From Omphalotus guepiniiformis (taxonomy: Eukaryota; Basidiomycota; Agaricomycetes; Agaricales; Omphalotaceae), in the NCBI GenBank assembly GCA_028554645.1, contig JAQOOI010000064.1, forward strand, positions 2,604,001 through 2,668,000: 64,000 bases of DNA. The letters are read 5' to 3'. Positions 45,224-56,365 of the stretch are shown here, piece after piece. The notes beneath the pieces were generated by a model, which saw only the letters and a program-made list of their open reading frames with translations, was not told the origin of the DNA and ran no database searches. The translations under genes were made by a program, and so were the position numbers. Every line of letters starts with the position of its first letter. Positions within the stretch are counted from its first letter, which is position 1.

Positions 45224-46061
45224 CACTGGAGTCAAAACCTGGGATTTCTGTGAGTGCTCCCACCCGTAACGGTAATAGGGTGAAGCAGAAGTTCCCACGA
45301 CCTTTTCACTCATGCTTTCATGTTCTCTGTGCCTCTGGAAGGCCAACCCAGCCTCGTGCAGTTTCCTCGCGAATCGACAAGTTTCTGAAGAAGTTGAAGT
45401 GGAAGAAGGTAGAACATTAGATTTGGTGCATTGGTGCAGATATCACGAATAAGTATCGACTTCAATCCGTTTTGGGTCGCCGCTGCGGCCGGTGAGTGTT
45501 TTGTGCCAAAGAAAAGCTTCTTGTTTCTGAAACAGCACCTAAAATTGCCTTGTAAGGGAAATTAGGCCCAATCCAAAGCCATTTACTTTTCAAGGCCGCG
45601 TTGTTTTGGCACGAAAAACTCACCGGCCGCAGCTGCCGCTGGCCTGTTCCAACCTATAGACTATGGTTCAAAGAAAACATCGCCATTTTGTCACACTGCT
45701 TAACCTGGAGGAAGACAATGCATATTTACCTGTTTCTGTCAGGCAAACGAGCTCCGTGACGCGTACGTTAGTATCCTGTCTCACCGTCGACATCCTTCAT
45801 ACTAATGCTCTATCGCAGGGAACCACATCAAACTAGTAGTATGGATACATAGACCGAGCATCTCGGGATATCTCTCAAGACAAGATGCGAATAAATAGGA
45901 AGGCTAGATGACTGCTCATCGACATCCATTCAAGCTTGTGCGAGGTATGTCTTTGATATTCCGATGTACCGGCCATTGCAAACTTAGATGCTACACGATT
46001 TAGAACGAATACAACTCATTCATCTATAAATACCGGGCCGTAAAAGAACATCACGCAGAAT
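45224..46061. promoter_or_regulatory. promoter of ER-D
   Basis: The proximal 200 bp closely resemble the ER-C promoter: CTCGGGATA at 45862-45870 followed by tctctcaagacaagatg, then gataggaaggct-like sequence, the shared element ATTCCGATGTACCGGCCATTGCAA at 45958-45981 and a TATA box TATAAATA at 46025-46032, about 30 bp before the ATG. The distal part (about 45350-45700) has an inverted-repeat feel around aactcaccggccgcagc / ctgcggccggtgagt (about 45480-45640). Confidence 0.65.
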
Positions 46062-47492
46062 ATGTCTCTCAACATACCTACTCAACAAAAAGCTCTCATC
46101 TTACCGTCCATCGGCGCATCATACACCATCTCCACTAGACCCGTTCCTGTACCTGGGCCAGATAATGTTCTAGTTCGCATCGAGGGAATCGGACTGAACC
46201 CCTCCGAGTGGAAGGTCCAGAAATCAGTCGTCACTCTTCCAGCGGAAATTTATCCTCTGATGATGGGAACAGATGGAGCTGGGACTGTAGTTCGAGTTGG
46301 AACCAATGTCAAACGCGTTGAGGTTGGCGATAGAGTGTAAGACATTCTTTTTAGTTGGGAGGGTGCCCGATTTAAAACAGGCTTTGTGTACTTCTAGGGT
46401 TTTCCAGGGTAAAGAGTTGAATTTCGTTCATTATCAGTCCTCTCTAACTCCTGCGTTATAGGTTGGGTACTTGATCCAGATCGAAGCAGTTTCCAACAAT
46501 ACGCGGTCGTCTACGAGGACTTTGTAGCCAAAGTCAGTATTTCAAGCTCAACCATTCACCGGGAACGTTTCTTAAGTATTCAATTACAGCTTCCCCCTCA
46601 AATAACGACATTGGAAGCATCTTCCATCCCTCTCGGGCTCGGTACAGCGGCTTTCGGCCTGTGTCTTCCCATGCCCGATATACATGGCCATGGTCGTTTC
46701 GCATTAACTGACGAACCCGAACGCGGTGGTGCGGCTTTGAAAGAGTTTTGGGCTGAAGATGCAAAGGATTTCTATCGTGGTCAGCCTATAGTCGTCCTTG
46801 GGGGCTCTTCCGCTGTGGGTCAATACGGTCAGTTGATAGTTCTTGTGGCGGGTGTGATTGACTGCTCACATGGAGTGAAACGCACTCATATCCAGTAATT
46901 CAGATAGCAAAATACATGGGATACTCACCAGTCATCACAACCTCCTCACTCAAACATGCAGAGTACCTTCGCGCTCTCGGTGCGACACACATTATCGACC
47001 GAAACATCCCTGATTCCGACCTTTCCGTGGAGATCAGGAGTATTCTCACAGCGAAAGACACCGGGGCCGTTCAACCTCTGACGCTCGTCTACGATTGCGT
47101 CCATACGCCCATTACACAAGCGCATATTGACCTAGTTTCCCCGGGCGGCACTCTACTCACTATCTGGCCTGTACCGGAGAACTTGAGGATACCCACTGAG
47201 AATCGGAGGGTCATCACAATGGCAGGTAATGTGCATTTGTATAGAGAAGTCGGGAAGGGAATGTATGCGAAGCTGGAAGAGTATCTGCAGCAGGGGGATA
47301 TCAAGGTCTGTCTGTTTGATGTTTCGGAGACCAAGTTACAGCGGCCGAGTCTGATGTGGGTTTTACTTTCTGTAGCCGATGAGAATCGAAAAAATACCAG
47401 GGGGGTTGGATGGAATTAGCGATGGATTAAGAAGATTGGAGTTGGGGCAAGTGAGTGGTGTGAAGTTGGTTGTTGATCCTAGGGAGACGTGA
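46062..47492 (+). CDS. ToxD/LovC-like enoyl reductase (ER-D)
   Basis: Third complete copy. Exon 1 (MSLNIPTQQKALILPS) starts at 46062; PVPGPDNVLVRIEGIGLNP and GTDGAGTVVRVG follow. The 11-nt microexon is 46398-46408 (VFQ). Then GWVLDPDRSSFQQYAVVYEDF, SIPLGLGTAAFGLCLPMPD, an insertion HGHGR relative to ER-B, and the NADPH loop VVLGGSSAVGQY. The C-terminal half has HIIDRNIPDSDLSVEIR, LVSPGGTLLTIWPVPEN, and PMRIEKIPGGLDG before the stop at 47490-47492. Intact. ER-D is closer to ER-B (WPVPE, GNVHL/GNAHL) than to ER-C, so the family has two lineages (ER-A/ER-C and ER-B/ER-D). It is the last metabolic gene before the NLR. Confidence 0.88.
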
Positions 47493-48491
47493 GCTGGCTG
47501 TAAGCTTAGTCTACTTAGTTCTATGAGACTTGTCATTACTACTTTGTAACAGTATGAGAGCTGTACATAGCTGATACATACTACTTAGTGATTTCATTAT
47601 TGGTCCATGAAGCTTTTAGAGGCATCAGAAACGAGGGGCAAAGCAAAAGTGACCGTGAGCTGGTTTATTACAAGTGCAGGAATTTTAGTAGGAGTTTTAG
47701 TTGCTGAATATTGACACAGCATACCCTAATTAATCAAAAAGTAATGGGGAATGTGTTTAGGCTCACCCAATCTAATTCTGAGATATGCATTACCTCTTAA
47801 AAAACCTAGTAATTTCACACTTGTCATCCAGTGCAAGAGAGCTGAGCTGTAATTAGCATACAGAGGGATAAAATTGTTGGGTACTAGCTGCAACAGTTCT
47901 AAGTAAGACAGCAGATTTAGACTTTGCCTTTAAGTTCATCTTGCCCTGCCACATGCTAGCACTAGCCCACTTCAAGTCAGTGTTCACTTGGGATAGAACT
48001 GAGTGAACCCATGGAAATGAAAGACATGTTAAGATGGAAGAGTATATTGCATATGCATAGTGGAATGTGTTTGCATAAGAAAATATTTTTATTTATTTTT
48101 TAGAATGAAATGAACTAAGCAGACACATCTGTAACAATATTTCCCTCTTAGGTTCTTGCCCTCAAGAACTGTTCAAGGAAGAGAAATAAGTCAAAACAAA
48201 GTGAATTTGGGGAATGCAGAAAATAGAGGCAAAAAATGAAGAAAAATAAAGTTGAGATGAAGAAATGAGATTGTGAAAAACTAAACAAGCACACATGATC
48301 ATGGAAACCATCAATCTGATACACAAACCATCTTGGAAATCCTATAAGAGCCCTTCATTGTGTTTCTGTTTCAAGTGTCTGGAAAGTAATGTCCAACTAT
48401 CCCTGAAGAGTTCTGCTGCTGCTGACTTCTTCTAAAGGGAATCACAACAGAATGATTTTGTTGCCAGGCAATATGATCAGACACAGTAAGA
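47493..48491. other. AT-rich intergenic stretch
   Basis: About 1 kb, visibly richer in A/T than the DNA to its left, with many aaa and ttt runs (for example aaatatttttatttattttttag near 48081-48104). No gene is recognised. The change of composition begins near 47520 and continues through the NLR gene. Confidence 0.5.
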
Positions 48492-51400
48492 TTAGTGTGT
48501 CCTGAAAATTGGTGATCTTGCTGGCATTGAAGCTAGGGCAGTGTGTGAATGAAGACCTGGAGCCTGAGAAGCTGCTGCCCATTCAGGAACTATAGCTATG
48601 GGTGGCATTGATTGTGATGCATAGTGTGGAGATGTCTGGAGCTTCTCCAAGATTTGGAAAATGTCATATATGGTTGGATCTTGTATCACACTGTCTGCAC
48701 CTGCAGACTGAAGGAGCTTCATAATGGCCTCATATCCATTATAAGCTGCAGCTTGAAGAGCAGATCCATGTTGACCACACTGAGCATTCACATCTGCATC
48801 TGCAGATAGAAGCAGCTTCACAATGGCCTCATTTCCATTATAAGCTGCAGCTTGAAGAGCAGATCCATGTTGACCACCCTGAGCATTCACATCTGCATCT
48901 GCAGATAGAAGCAGCTTCACAATGGCCTCATTTCCATTACAAGCTGCAGCTTGAAGAGCAGATCCATGTTGACCACACTGAGCATTCACATCTGCATCTG
49001 CAGATAGAAGCAGCTTCACAATGGCCTCATGTCCATTATAAGCTGCAGCTTGAAGAGCAGATCCATGTTGACCACCCTGAGCATTCACATCTGCACCTGC
49101 AGATAGAAGCAGCTTCACAATGGCCTCATGTCCATTATAAGCTGCAGCTTGGAGAGCTGATCCATATTCATCAACATAAGCATTCACATCTGCACCTGCA
49201 GATAGCAGAAGTTTCACAATAGCCTCATGTCCATTATAAGCTGCAGATTCAAGAGCAGATCCAAAGTTTCCATGAGTATTCATATTTGCACTTGCATACA
49301 AAAGGAGCTTCCGAATAGCCTCATGTCTATTGTCTGCAGGACTAATAGATCTATACCCAATTTGAGTAATTGCATATGTCTTTGCAGATATAAGAAGCTT
49401 CACAATGGCCTCATGCCCATTCCCAGCTGCAGCTTGGAGAGCACCACTCTGAGCATCAACATCTGCATCTGCAGATAGAAGAAGCTTAACAATGGCCTCA
49501 TTTCCTTCATGAGCTGCATTTTGAAGAGCTAATTTATAATTAATCTGAGTCTTCACATCTGCACCTGCAGATAGTAAGAGTTGGCTAATAGCCAAATTTT
49601 GTGATTTCAAAGCAATTTGGAGAGCAGTCCCATATGGACCACTCTGAGCATTCACATCTGCACCTTTAGATAGAAGAAGTTTTACAGTAGCCTCATGTTC
49701 TAATTGAACAGCAGCTTGAAGGGCACACCCATAGCTACCACCCTGAACATTCACATCTGCACCTGCAGATAGCAAGAGTTTCACAATGGCCTCATGTCCT
49801 TCATGGACTGCAGCTTGTAGAGCAGATTCACTGTATTCACCACCTTGAGCATCCACATCTGCCCCTGCAGATATGAGAAGCTTCACAATAGCCTCATGTC
49901 CATTATGAGCCGCAGCTTGAAGAGCAGATCCATAATCTCCACTCTGAGTATCCACATCTAGATCTTTGGATAAAAGCAGCTTCACAATAGCCTCATGCCC
50001 ATTATTAGCTGCAGAGTAAAGAGCAGATTGATGTTGACCACTTTGAGCATTCATATCTGCACCTGCAGATATAAGAAGCTTCATGATAACCTCATGTCCA
50101 TTATAAGCTGCAGCTTGAAGAACAGATCCATAATTCCCACCCTGAGTATTCACTTCTGCACCTTCAGATAAAAGAAGCTGTACAATAGCCTCATGTTTGA
50201 ATTCAACAGCAGCTTCAAGGGCAGATCCATAAAGACCATCTTGAGTATTTATATATGCTCCTTTAGAGAGAAGATGCTTTATGATAGCCTCATGTCCAAG
50301 ACACACAGCAGCTTGAATAGCAGATCCATACCAACCACCTACAACATTCACATCTTCACCTCTTTGAATAAGTCTGTCCACAATATTCAAAAGCCCTGCA
50401 TGTGCTGCATAATAGAGAGGCCTTTGAACATTTTGCAAAGAAATATCCACATTTGGAAAGGGTAATGGGCTATCTGGTTGATATAGCCTCAACCACTGCA
50501 GATAAAGGCTCTGCACTATCCATTAGCTTCATTCCACTGTGAATAGTCATTTCATCCATTGGTCCCATCAATTTCCCATGATATGTCCAGTACTTTGCTG
50601 CATATCCAGCCAATGGAACTTCTTGAAGATTTATTGGTGTTCTTGAATGCAGGTGAGTCTGTGTGCCATAATAGAGAAGGTAGATAATGCAAGTATGTGC
50701 AATAACACCATGTGCCAGCCTCTCATCAATCTTGAAAAATGCAGCTGATTGATGTTTTATATGGTCTGCAACTAAGAATTCCTTTACAGAGTGATGAGCC
50801 AACTGCACAACTAGACCCTGAATAGTCACTAGTGTGGTGTCCACAATCCTGTGAAGTCTTTTACCAAGACCATGGTCTCTGTACTTTGTCTGAAATGAAC
50901 AACTATTCAGATCAGTGGCCAATATTTCAGCCAGCTCCTGGATTGTTGGAGGTCTTGTAGCATATGTAAGCCACTGCAGAATGAATTTTGCATACTTCTT
51001 CTGCTTTTCTGAGATGCAGCATAGCTTCTCAGTATATGTTGTTTCTAGGTCAGGTGGGAGTTCTTGCAGTGTTTCTTCCACTGCCCAAGAAAAACCACAT
51101 TGCAAAAGTGTAGTCATTTGACAATCTACCCATCGGAATCTTAATGATTGTTCTGAGTCAGTTGTCAATTAATAAGATAAATAAAGTCTTACTGTCCATG
51201 TGCCCCATTCATCAAAGATTCTTTTACTTTCACCTCCATATCATCTGCAAGCTCTAGCCATGGAATGTGATCATTCAAATAAAGCTTGACATCTTTAATG
51301 ATATCATCATCATTTAGCTGGATGATCACACTCTTTATGTATCCAACTCTCAGAGGATGACGGCTAGTCACCAGCACATACACCTTGTTGAGAGCAAGTA

Positions 51401-52431
51401 GGCTATAGATGAATGCAGTGACTGCATGTTGTGCTTGTTCACCAGCCTCATCCATGGCATCCATGATAATAAACACAGGTTGCAAAGATATCCAAGAGAC
51501 TAAAACTCTTCTGATAATAGTCTCTAGAATATCAAGAGCTGGTACCTGATGTTTGTCATGGTATTGTTCATACAGGCTCTGTATATCAGATGGAACACTT
51601 TTTTGAGAAGAGAACTGAGCCAGCAGAGATGAGAGAAAACCTCTATAATCTTGCTTTGAGGTATCTCTTGAATCAAAGTAGTGATAGAATGGAGGTAGAC
51701 CATGACCAGATTCACTGTCTTTGAAAAGCTGGTCAATGACTGTAGTACTAGCAGTTTATCTCAAATTTCAGATTGCATAATCACAAATATGCAATAAATG
51801 TCTTACCACAGAAAGGTCTTGCCAGCACCAGCTATATACAAGTGAGATTTTGTGAAATACACTGATAGAAAAAGATAGACTTACCTTTGCCTTGGATCCA
51901 GAGTAATTTGCCATGTTCCTTCCAATGAATATATCTGAGATCAGCAAGGAGCCAATCACCAGTCTTTTCCACTTTCTTGTCTCTTGTACTATCAAAATTT
52001 GTGGAAGAGTCTGGTGCCTTCAACCATTGCAGAATGCTATCCTTTATTTTTCGGTCAGATGCTGCTATGATTAAGGTACTCAGTTATTGAATAAGCATCA
52101 AGTCTTATTCTTATACCATTGACATTGACATTGTTGTAGTCTCCTGCAATAGCATTGAAGTTGCCACCCATTATAGTGAAATTAGCACTATTATTGAGTA
52201 TACCAACTTGACTAGAAATAGTTCTAAATGACTCTGTGCATGCATGTAGTTGACAGTACCTACTTGGTGAAACCAGTATTGACCGGTGGTGTCAGATTGA
52301 CACTTGGAGATTGCTGCGGCCATTGGCTGTGGTAGGTAGATGCTGCTCAATAACTTATCTGTTATCCAATGTACAAACACACCTGCTGTTGCTTGCTTGA
52401 GAATGAGAAATTGGAGATTGATTTTCAGACA
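48492..52431 (-). CDS. NACHT-ankyrin NLR (STAND NTPase)
   Basis: Fungal NOD-like receptor, presumably cytosolic, of the type linked to non-self recognition. The start is at 52431 (MSENQSPISHSQASNSS). The N-terminus lacks a recognisable HeLo or lipase effector and instead has the Agaricomycete segment NFTIMGGNFNAIAGDYNN. Next come WLKAPDSSTNFDSTRDKKVE, TGDWLLADLRYIHWK and LLWIQGKAGAGKTFLW (P-loop), then YFDSRDTSKQDYRGFLSSLL, FIIMDAMDE (Walker B), VLVTSRHP (sensor), FRWVDCQMTTLLQC and EETLQELPPDLETTY (winged helix). The C-terminal 674-residue exon holds about 18 ankyrin repeats, the last five almost identical, then a short tail. About nine exons; the P-loop is assembled across an intron. The N-terminal join uses donor gtactg near 52259 to keep frame. 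Intact as far as I can see. Confidence 0.9.
48715..49220. repeat. homogenised ankyrin-coding repeats, 99-bp unit
   Basis: Five adjacent 99-bp units of the NLR gene are nearly identical at DNA level: each carries the plus-strand run cacaatggcctcat.tccatta and the run gctgcagcttgaagagcaga. Older repeats further toward 50400 are much more diverged. The differences are concentrated in a few codons (YNGH/YNGN, SADADVNAQC/SAGADVNAQG). Confidence 0.9.
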
Positions 52432-54187
52432 TGGTGGTTAGAGAAAGAGTGAAGAGGTTCTTGTCCTTCGACGTATACCGAGATTGTTATCGGATGATCG
52501 ATACGAACACACATATATATGGCAACCATATTATGTCACCAGAATGATGTCCAATCACTGTCACGGACTTGTACATAGCTATGAGTCAGCTACACATTGT
52601 TGACGAGAAAAACCTCACCCGTACTGAACCTAGACAACTGTAACAGCAACTGTAATTTGAACTGATTTTGTTCAAGTCGGAGGACTATGGGCTTGATGCA
52701 CAAAGGAACCTAGTCTTCAATATACTAGATCATCAACAGCAAAGAATCTGGTATAACTTTTCCTTGACACTGGGATCCTACCACCCTCTCCGGATTCTTC
52801 AGTACGCATCAGTCCGATTAACCCTACTTACTCCAAACTTACTCATCTTGATTCTCCTACTAGTACTCGAGGTCTCCACGCAGGTCCGTCACCTGCTGCT
52901 CTTCCGTGACTCGCGCTAACACACATTCTTCTCGGGTCTGTAGATTTCTGGACGAACATCTACTCAAGTATCCTAGTCTGGATTCCAGACATGTTGCATG
53001 TTTGGTGAGTGAGAACTTGGATCCTGTTCACCTGTTTTCAATTCTCCTGGTTCCCCATCTTCACGTTTTGCTGATCGTCACTGGTGTTTACGTCCTGTGT
53101 CGTGCTGTACCCTACGCTCTTCGTAACTGTACTAATTCTGGACAAACGATGGTGCTGATGTATTTGTTTGGTTCATCTATAGGTATACCATTTCAAAGAG
53201 TGAGCGTATGCAGGCTTGGGCACTTACCTAGTGTGGGATGTGATGAGGATGCGGAAGGTAGAGGGATAGATGGTGCAGGGCGGGGCGGAGCAGGGACTTG
53301 TCACGGACTTGTGGTTTGGACGCATATATGTGGACTCACAAGGTGTTTCATACGTTACACTTACGGTATTGTCCATTTCCTTTAATCTTGAACACTTCAC
53401 GACTTGAATCGACCAGCAGATTGAGAATCGACTATCAAGAGAACCAGTGTAAATGTACGCATGTATAGACAGATCACAACACTGTCTCAATTCTCCAGGA
53501 CATTCGACCCGAGACGACAACCACGACCATACTGAAGAATACAAAACACGTACCCGTGGTGAATCGAACCAGTCTGGTGTTGGGACATTGGCGTATCTCC
53601 AGGCCCTCGAGATCCAAAACATCTCTCAACCGCATCCACCGAGTCTGAACTCGATGGCAGTTTCCTCGTATTCTCTCTCGGATCTCTTGCCACAGCCTCT
53701 GTCACTTTCTCCAGCTTCTTCATCATTCCTATCCTCTTTGGCCCATCTTTCCTCATCTGACAGGGTAGCCAAAGGTCACACATCAATGACGAATAGTGTT
53801 TCCACGGGGGGCTAATATTGCGAAATTCTTTCCACTTCAGGCTTCAGGCCTCAGGTGCTGGCTGCTGTTTCAATCTCAGCCATTGGTACATGCACTGGTC
53901 GAACGCAGGTCTCTCTTCACAGTTCAAAGGGCTGTCAATAGGTGTGCCCTGTCACTTCACGGTTCAAAAATAGCAAGGCCTGACCGACCTGTCAGACCTG
54001 TCAGACATTTGGAACGAGCAAAAGTTTCAGTGACTGTTCACAATTTTCTAGACTAGGATAATGCGACGCACGACAGCACTAATCGAAGTGCGAAGCGAGC
54101 ACCTTTGCCGTCACGCAAGCGGCTTCCATTGACGTTATAAGCACTCTGCATGCTTGCCACTCAACTGGACTCCACTTCCCTCTCCCC
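52432..54187. other. intergenic stretch, about 1.75 kb
   Basis: Between the divergent NLR and MFS genes. Open frames of up to 159 codons exist (52906-53385 on plus, with hydrophobic runs) but have no family motif and no sensible introns. Short tandem duplications occur, for example gacctgtcagacctgtcagac near 53990-54010 and a caggcttcaggcctcagg run near 53839. The words tgtcacggacttgt occur twice (about 52559 and 53297). I annotate no gene. Confidence 0.4.
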
Positions 54188-56143
54188 ATGGCTTCACCTG
54201 GACAGACTGTTGCCGACGAAACAACGTCCCTGCTGAACGATCCTGAAGCCCAAAATGTAAAACCAGTCACCCCACTGCCTAAAGCACAGCTAGCTACGAT
54301 TTGCGTCGTACGACTTATGGATCCCATCGCGTTCACCCAGATTTTCCCATATATCAATGACTTCATTGCCTTCATACGAGCTACGGAGGATCCATCTCAA
54401 ATTGGTTTCTACAGTGGTTTGGTCGTGAGTACTCACACTCTCTTCACTCTTTCTACTGCTGACAATCACAAGGAATCGAGTTTTGCGGCCACTCAGCTCT
54501 TCTCCCTCTATTTTCTGGCTTGCTTGTCAGGTCATGCTCGACAAATACTTTCCTAACGTTGTTCTACTAACCCTCTTCCAGACAGGATCGGTCGTCGGCC
54601 AGTCATAATGGTTGGAGCGTTGGGCGCGGGTTTGTCTACCATCTACTTTGGTCTTTCAGAGTCCGTTGCGGAGTTACTGGTTTCCCGATGCATTGGTATG
54701 CACATGTATCAATCCTCAACGATCCAATCGTTCATGCAGCAGCCTTCCTTAAGCCGGGTTCTTTGCTGGGACAGGTGCTGTCGTCCAGGCTGTATTAGGT
54801 GACATCACGGACAACACTAATCAGGCAATCGCATATCCACTATATGGTCTTGTATGGCCTATAGGTAGCATTGTCGGGTGAGCATTTGAGCGTCTCTCAT
54901 AACATCTGACGACGTCTGACTCTACTTCTAGACCTCTGATTGGAGGTTCACTATCGTATCCAACAGGAAATTTCAGCAACGTATTTGGAAGCACGTTCTT
55001 CAGCAGACATCCGTACTTCCTCCCGTGCCTGCTTGCCGGACTCTTCTCGTTCGTGGGTGCTGCTCTAGCGCACTTTTGCTTAAAAGAGGCAAGACAGTTC
55101 TTTTTTATTTCTCGCCAGAGGAGTAACTCAAAAAGTTTCGCTGTAGACTTTACCTATGTCTGTCTCCAACGCGGAGAAAGCGCGCAAAGGTTCTCAGTCC
55201 GACTCTGATGATCTAGCTCTCAGTGGAAGTTACGTGGAGAACGCAAGAGATGTTTCGTCCAGTCCCAGCGCAATGGAACTATTATCCATTCCTATAATTC
55301 GCGCACTGTGCCTCAGCGGATTTTCACTTGACTTCAATTACACATCTTTCGGCGTGGTTTTCGTGCTCTTCTGTTACTCACCAATACAACACGGAGGCTT
55401 AGGGTTTCCGGTGAGCCGTGTTAGAGGCTCTCGTAGACTGAAGTAGCTGACTGGTTCCCCTAGCCATCAATCATTGGCTACACTCTCGCTACGTCCGGGT
55501 TTATAGCCGGTCTTGCCCAAGTAATTTTTATGCCTGCGCTATTAAGGCGTTTCGAGGCAGCGCAAATTTACAACACTTGCATGAAGATTTGGCCTTGCGT
55601 GTTTATCCTTACGCCTCTCCTTAATATGACTGCGAAGTATGGGCTAGATGAAAGCACTGGTTTGCTGGCTTATTTCTCGACCACGTTATTATGGGTCGAG
55701 ATAGCATTTGTTCTCGTTCTGGCCAGAATAGGAGGTCTGGCATTTTCGTAAGTCCTTTCCTAGGAGTTATCTTTTTACAATAATTGATGGATACACACGG
55801 GGTGTCACTTAGTGCGAACCTGATACTGGTCAAAAGTAATTCCCCGAGCCCCTCTGCTTTGGGCGCTACCAATGGTCTTGTGCAATGTTTCATGTGTCTA
55901 GCTCGATGTGTTAGTGCAGTTTTTGCGAGGTGCGTACGCGTACATGTTTCGATATCGATATCGACTTTCTATTGAACGTATGCGTTCTTATCACTCAGTT
56001 CTGCATTCGCCTTATCCGAAAAACATCATCTCATGGGAGGATACTTTTGGGCCGTGTTGTTATCATTTATGGCTCTAGTTGGATGTTCACTAGGCCGAAG
56101 GATTTCTTCATGTAGCCAAAGCACTTTGAGTCACATGAAGTAA
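54188..56143 (+). CDS. MFS transporter, DHA1-like
   Basis: Major facilitator with about 12 helices, about 480 aa, plasma membrane or vacuole; likely a drug or metabolite exporter. The N-terminus MASPGQTVADETTSLLND has a dileucine-type sorting signal. Helices 1-2 read PIAFTQIFPYINDF. Motif A is assembled across an intron as LSDRIGRRPVIM. Then VVQAVLGDITDNTNQAIAYP, the GPLIGGSLSYP turn, a central hydrophilic loop (SNAEKARKGSQSDSDD), FNYTSFGVVFVLFCYSP, YTLATSGFIAGLAQVIF, and ATNGLVQCFMCLARCVSAV. The last exon finishes with GCSLGRRISS and a stop at 56141-56143. It has short GT..AG introns. The basic loop and 12-helix plan resemble the ZRT1-like/tetracycline-resistance group of Agaricomycete transporters. 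A reductase relic just downstream ties it to the metabolic block. Confidence 0.88.
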
Positions 56144-56218
56144 AATTACAACTACGATTCACGACACCGGTGTACCGCGCGCACGACTCCGGAGATGTTA
56201 TAGGCTAGTCAGTGGCCG

Positions 56219-56365
56219 GGTCTGATGTCGGTTTTCTGCATTCGTTGAGAATTGAAAAGATAGCAGGAGGGTTGGGTGGAATTGTGGATGGTGAAGAAAT
56301 TTGGAGTTGGGAAAAGTGAGCGATGTGAAGTTCCTTGTTAATGTAAACTTAGTCTACTACGAGGC
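56219..56365 (+). pseudogene. last-exon relic of a ToxD-like reductase (ER-E)
   Basis: The stretch from ggtctgatgtcgg to about cttagtctac matches the 3' end of ER-D across the end of an intron, the final coding exon (degraded form of LRIEKxxGGLGGI, with an indel around gatggtgaagaa) and the start of the 3' UTR (cttagtctac). The frame is broken and the rest of the gene is missing. It lies 75 bp after the MFS transporter stop. Confidence 0.8.

Noticed and set aside
20778..47492. Idea that the ToxD-like reductases indicate a polyketide synthase in the window
   Set aside because: No ketosynthase, acyltransferase or ACP segment was found on either strand.
49227..49478. Plus-strand frames opposite the ankyrin exon
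   Set aside because: They are antisense shadows of ankyrin-coding repeats.
52906..53385. Open frame of 159 codons with hydrophobic stretches
   Set aside because: It has no introns, no family motif and no coding bias that I can see in an intron-rich genome; the end is Gly-rich by virtue of local repeats. Treated as non-coding.
53540..53640. Possible tRNA on the minus strand, because ggttcgattc resembles a T-loop
   Set aside because: The T-stem bases do not pair around the loop and no matching acceptor stem or anticodon arm can be drawn, so it is a chance match.
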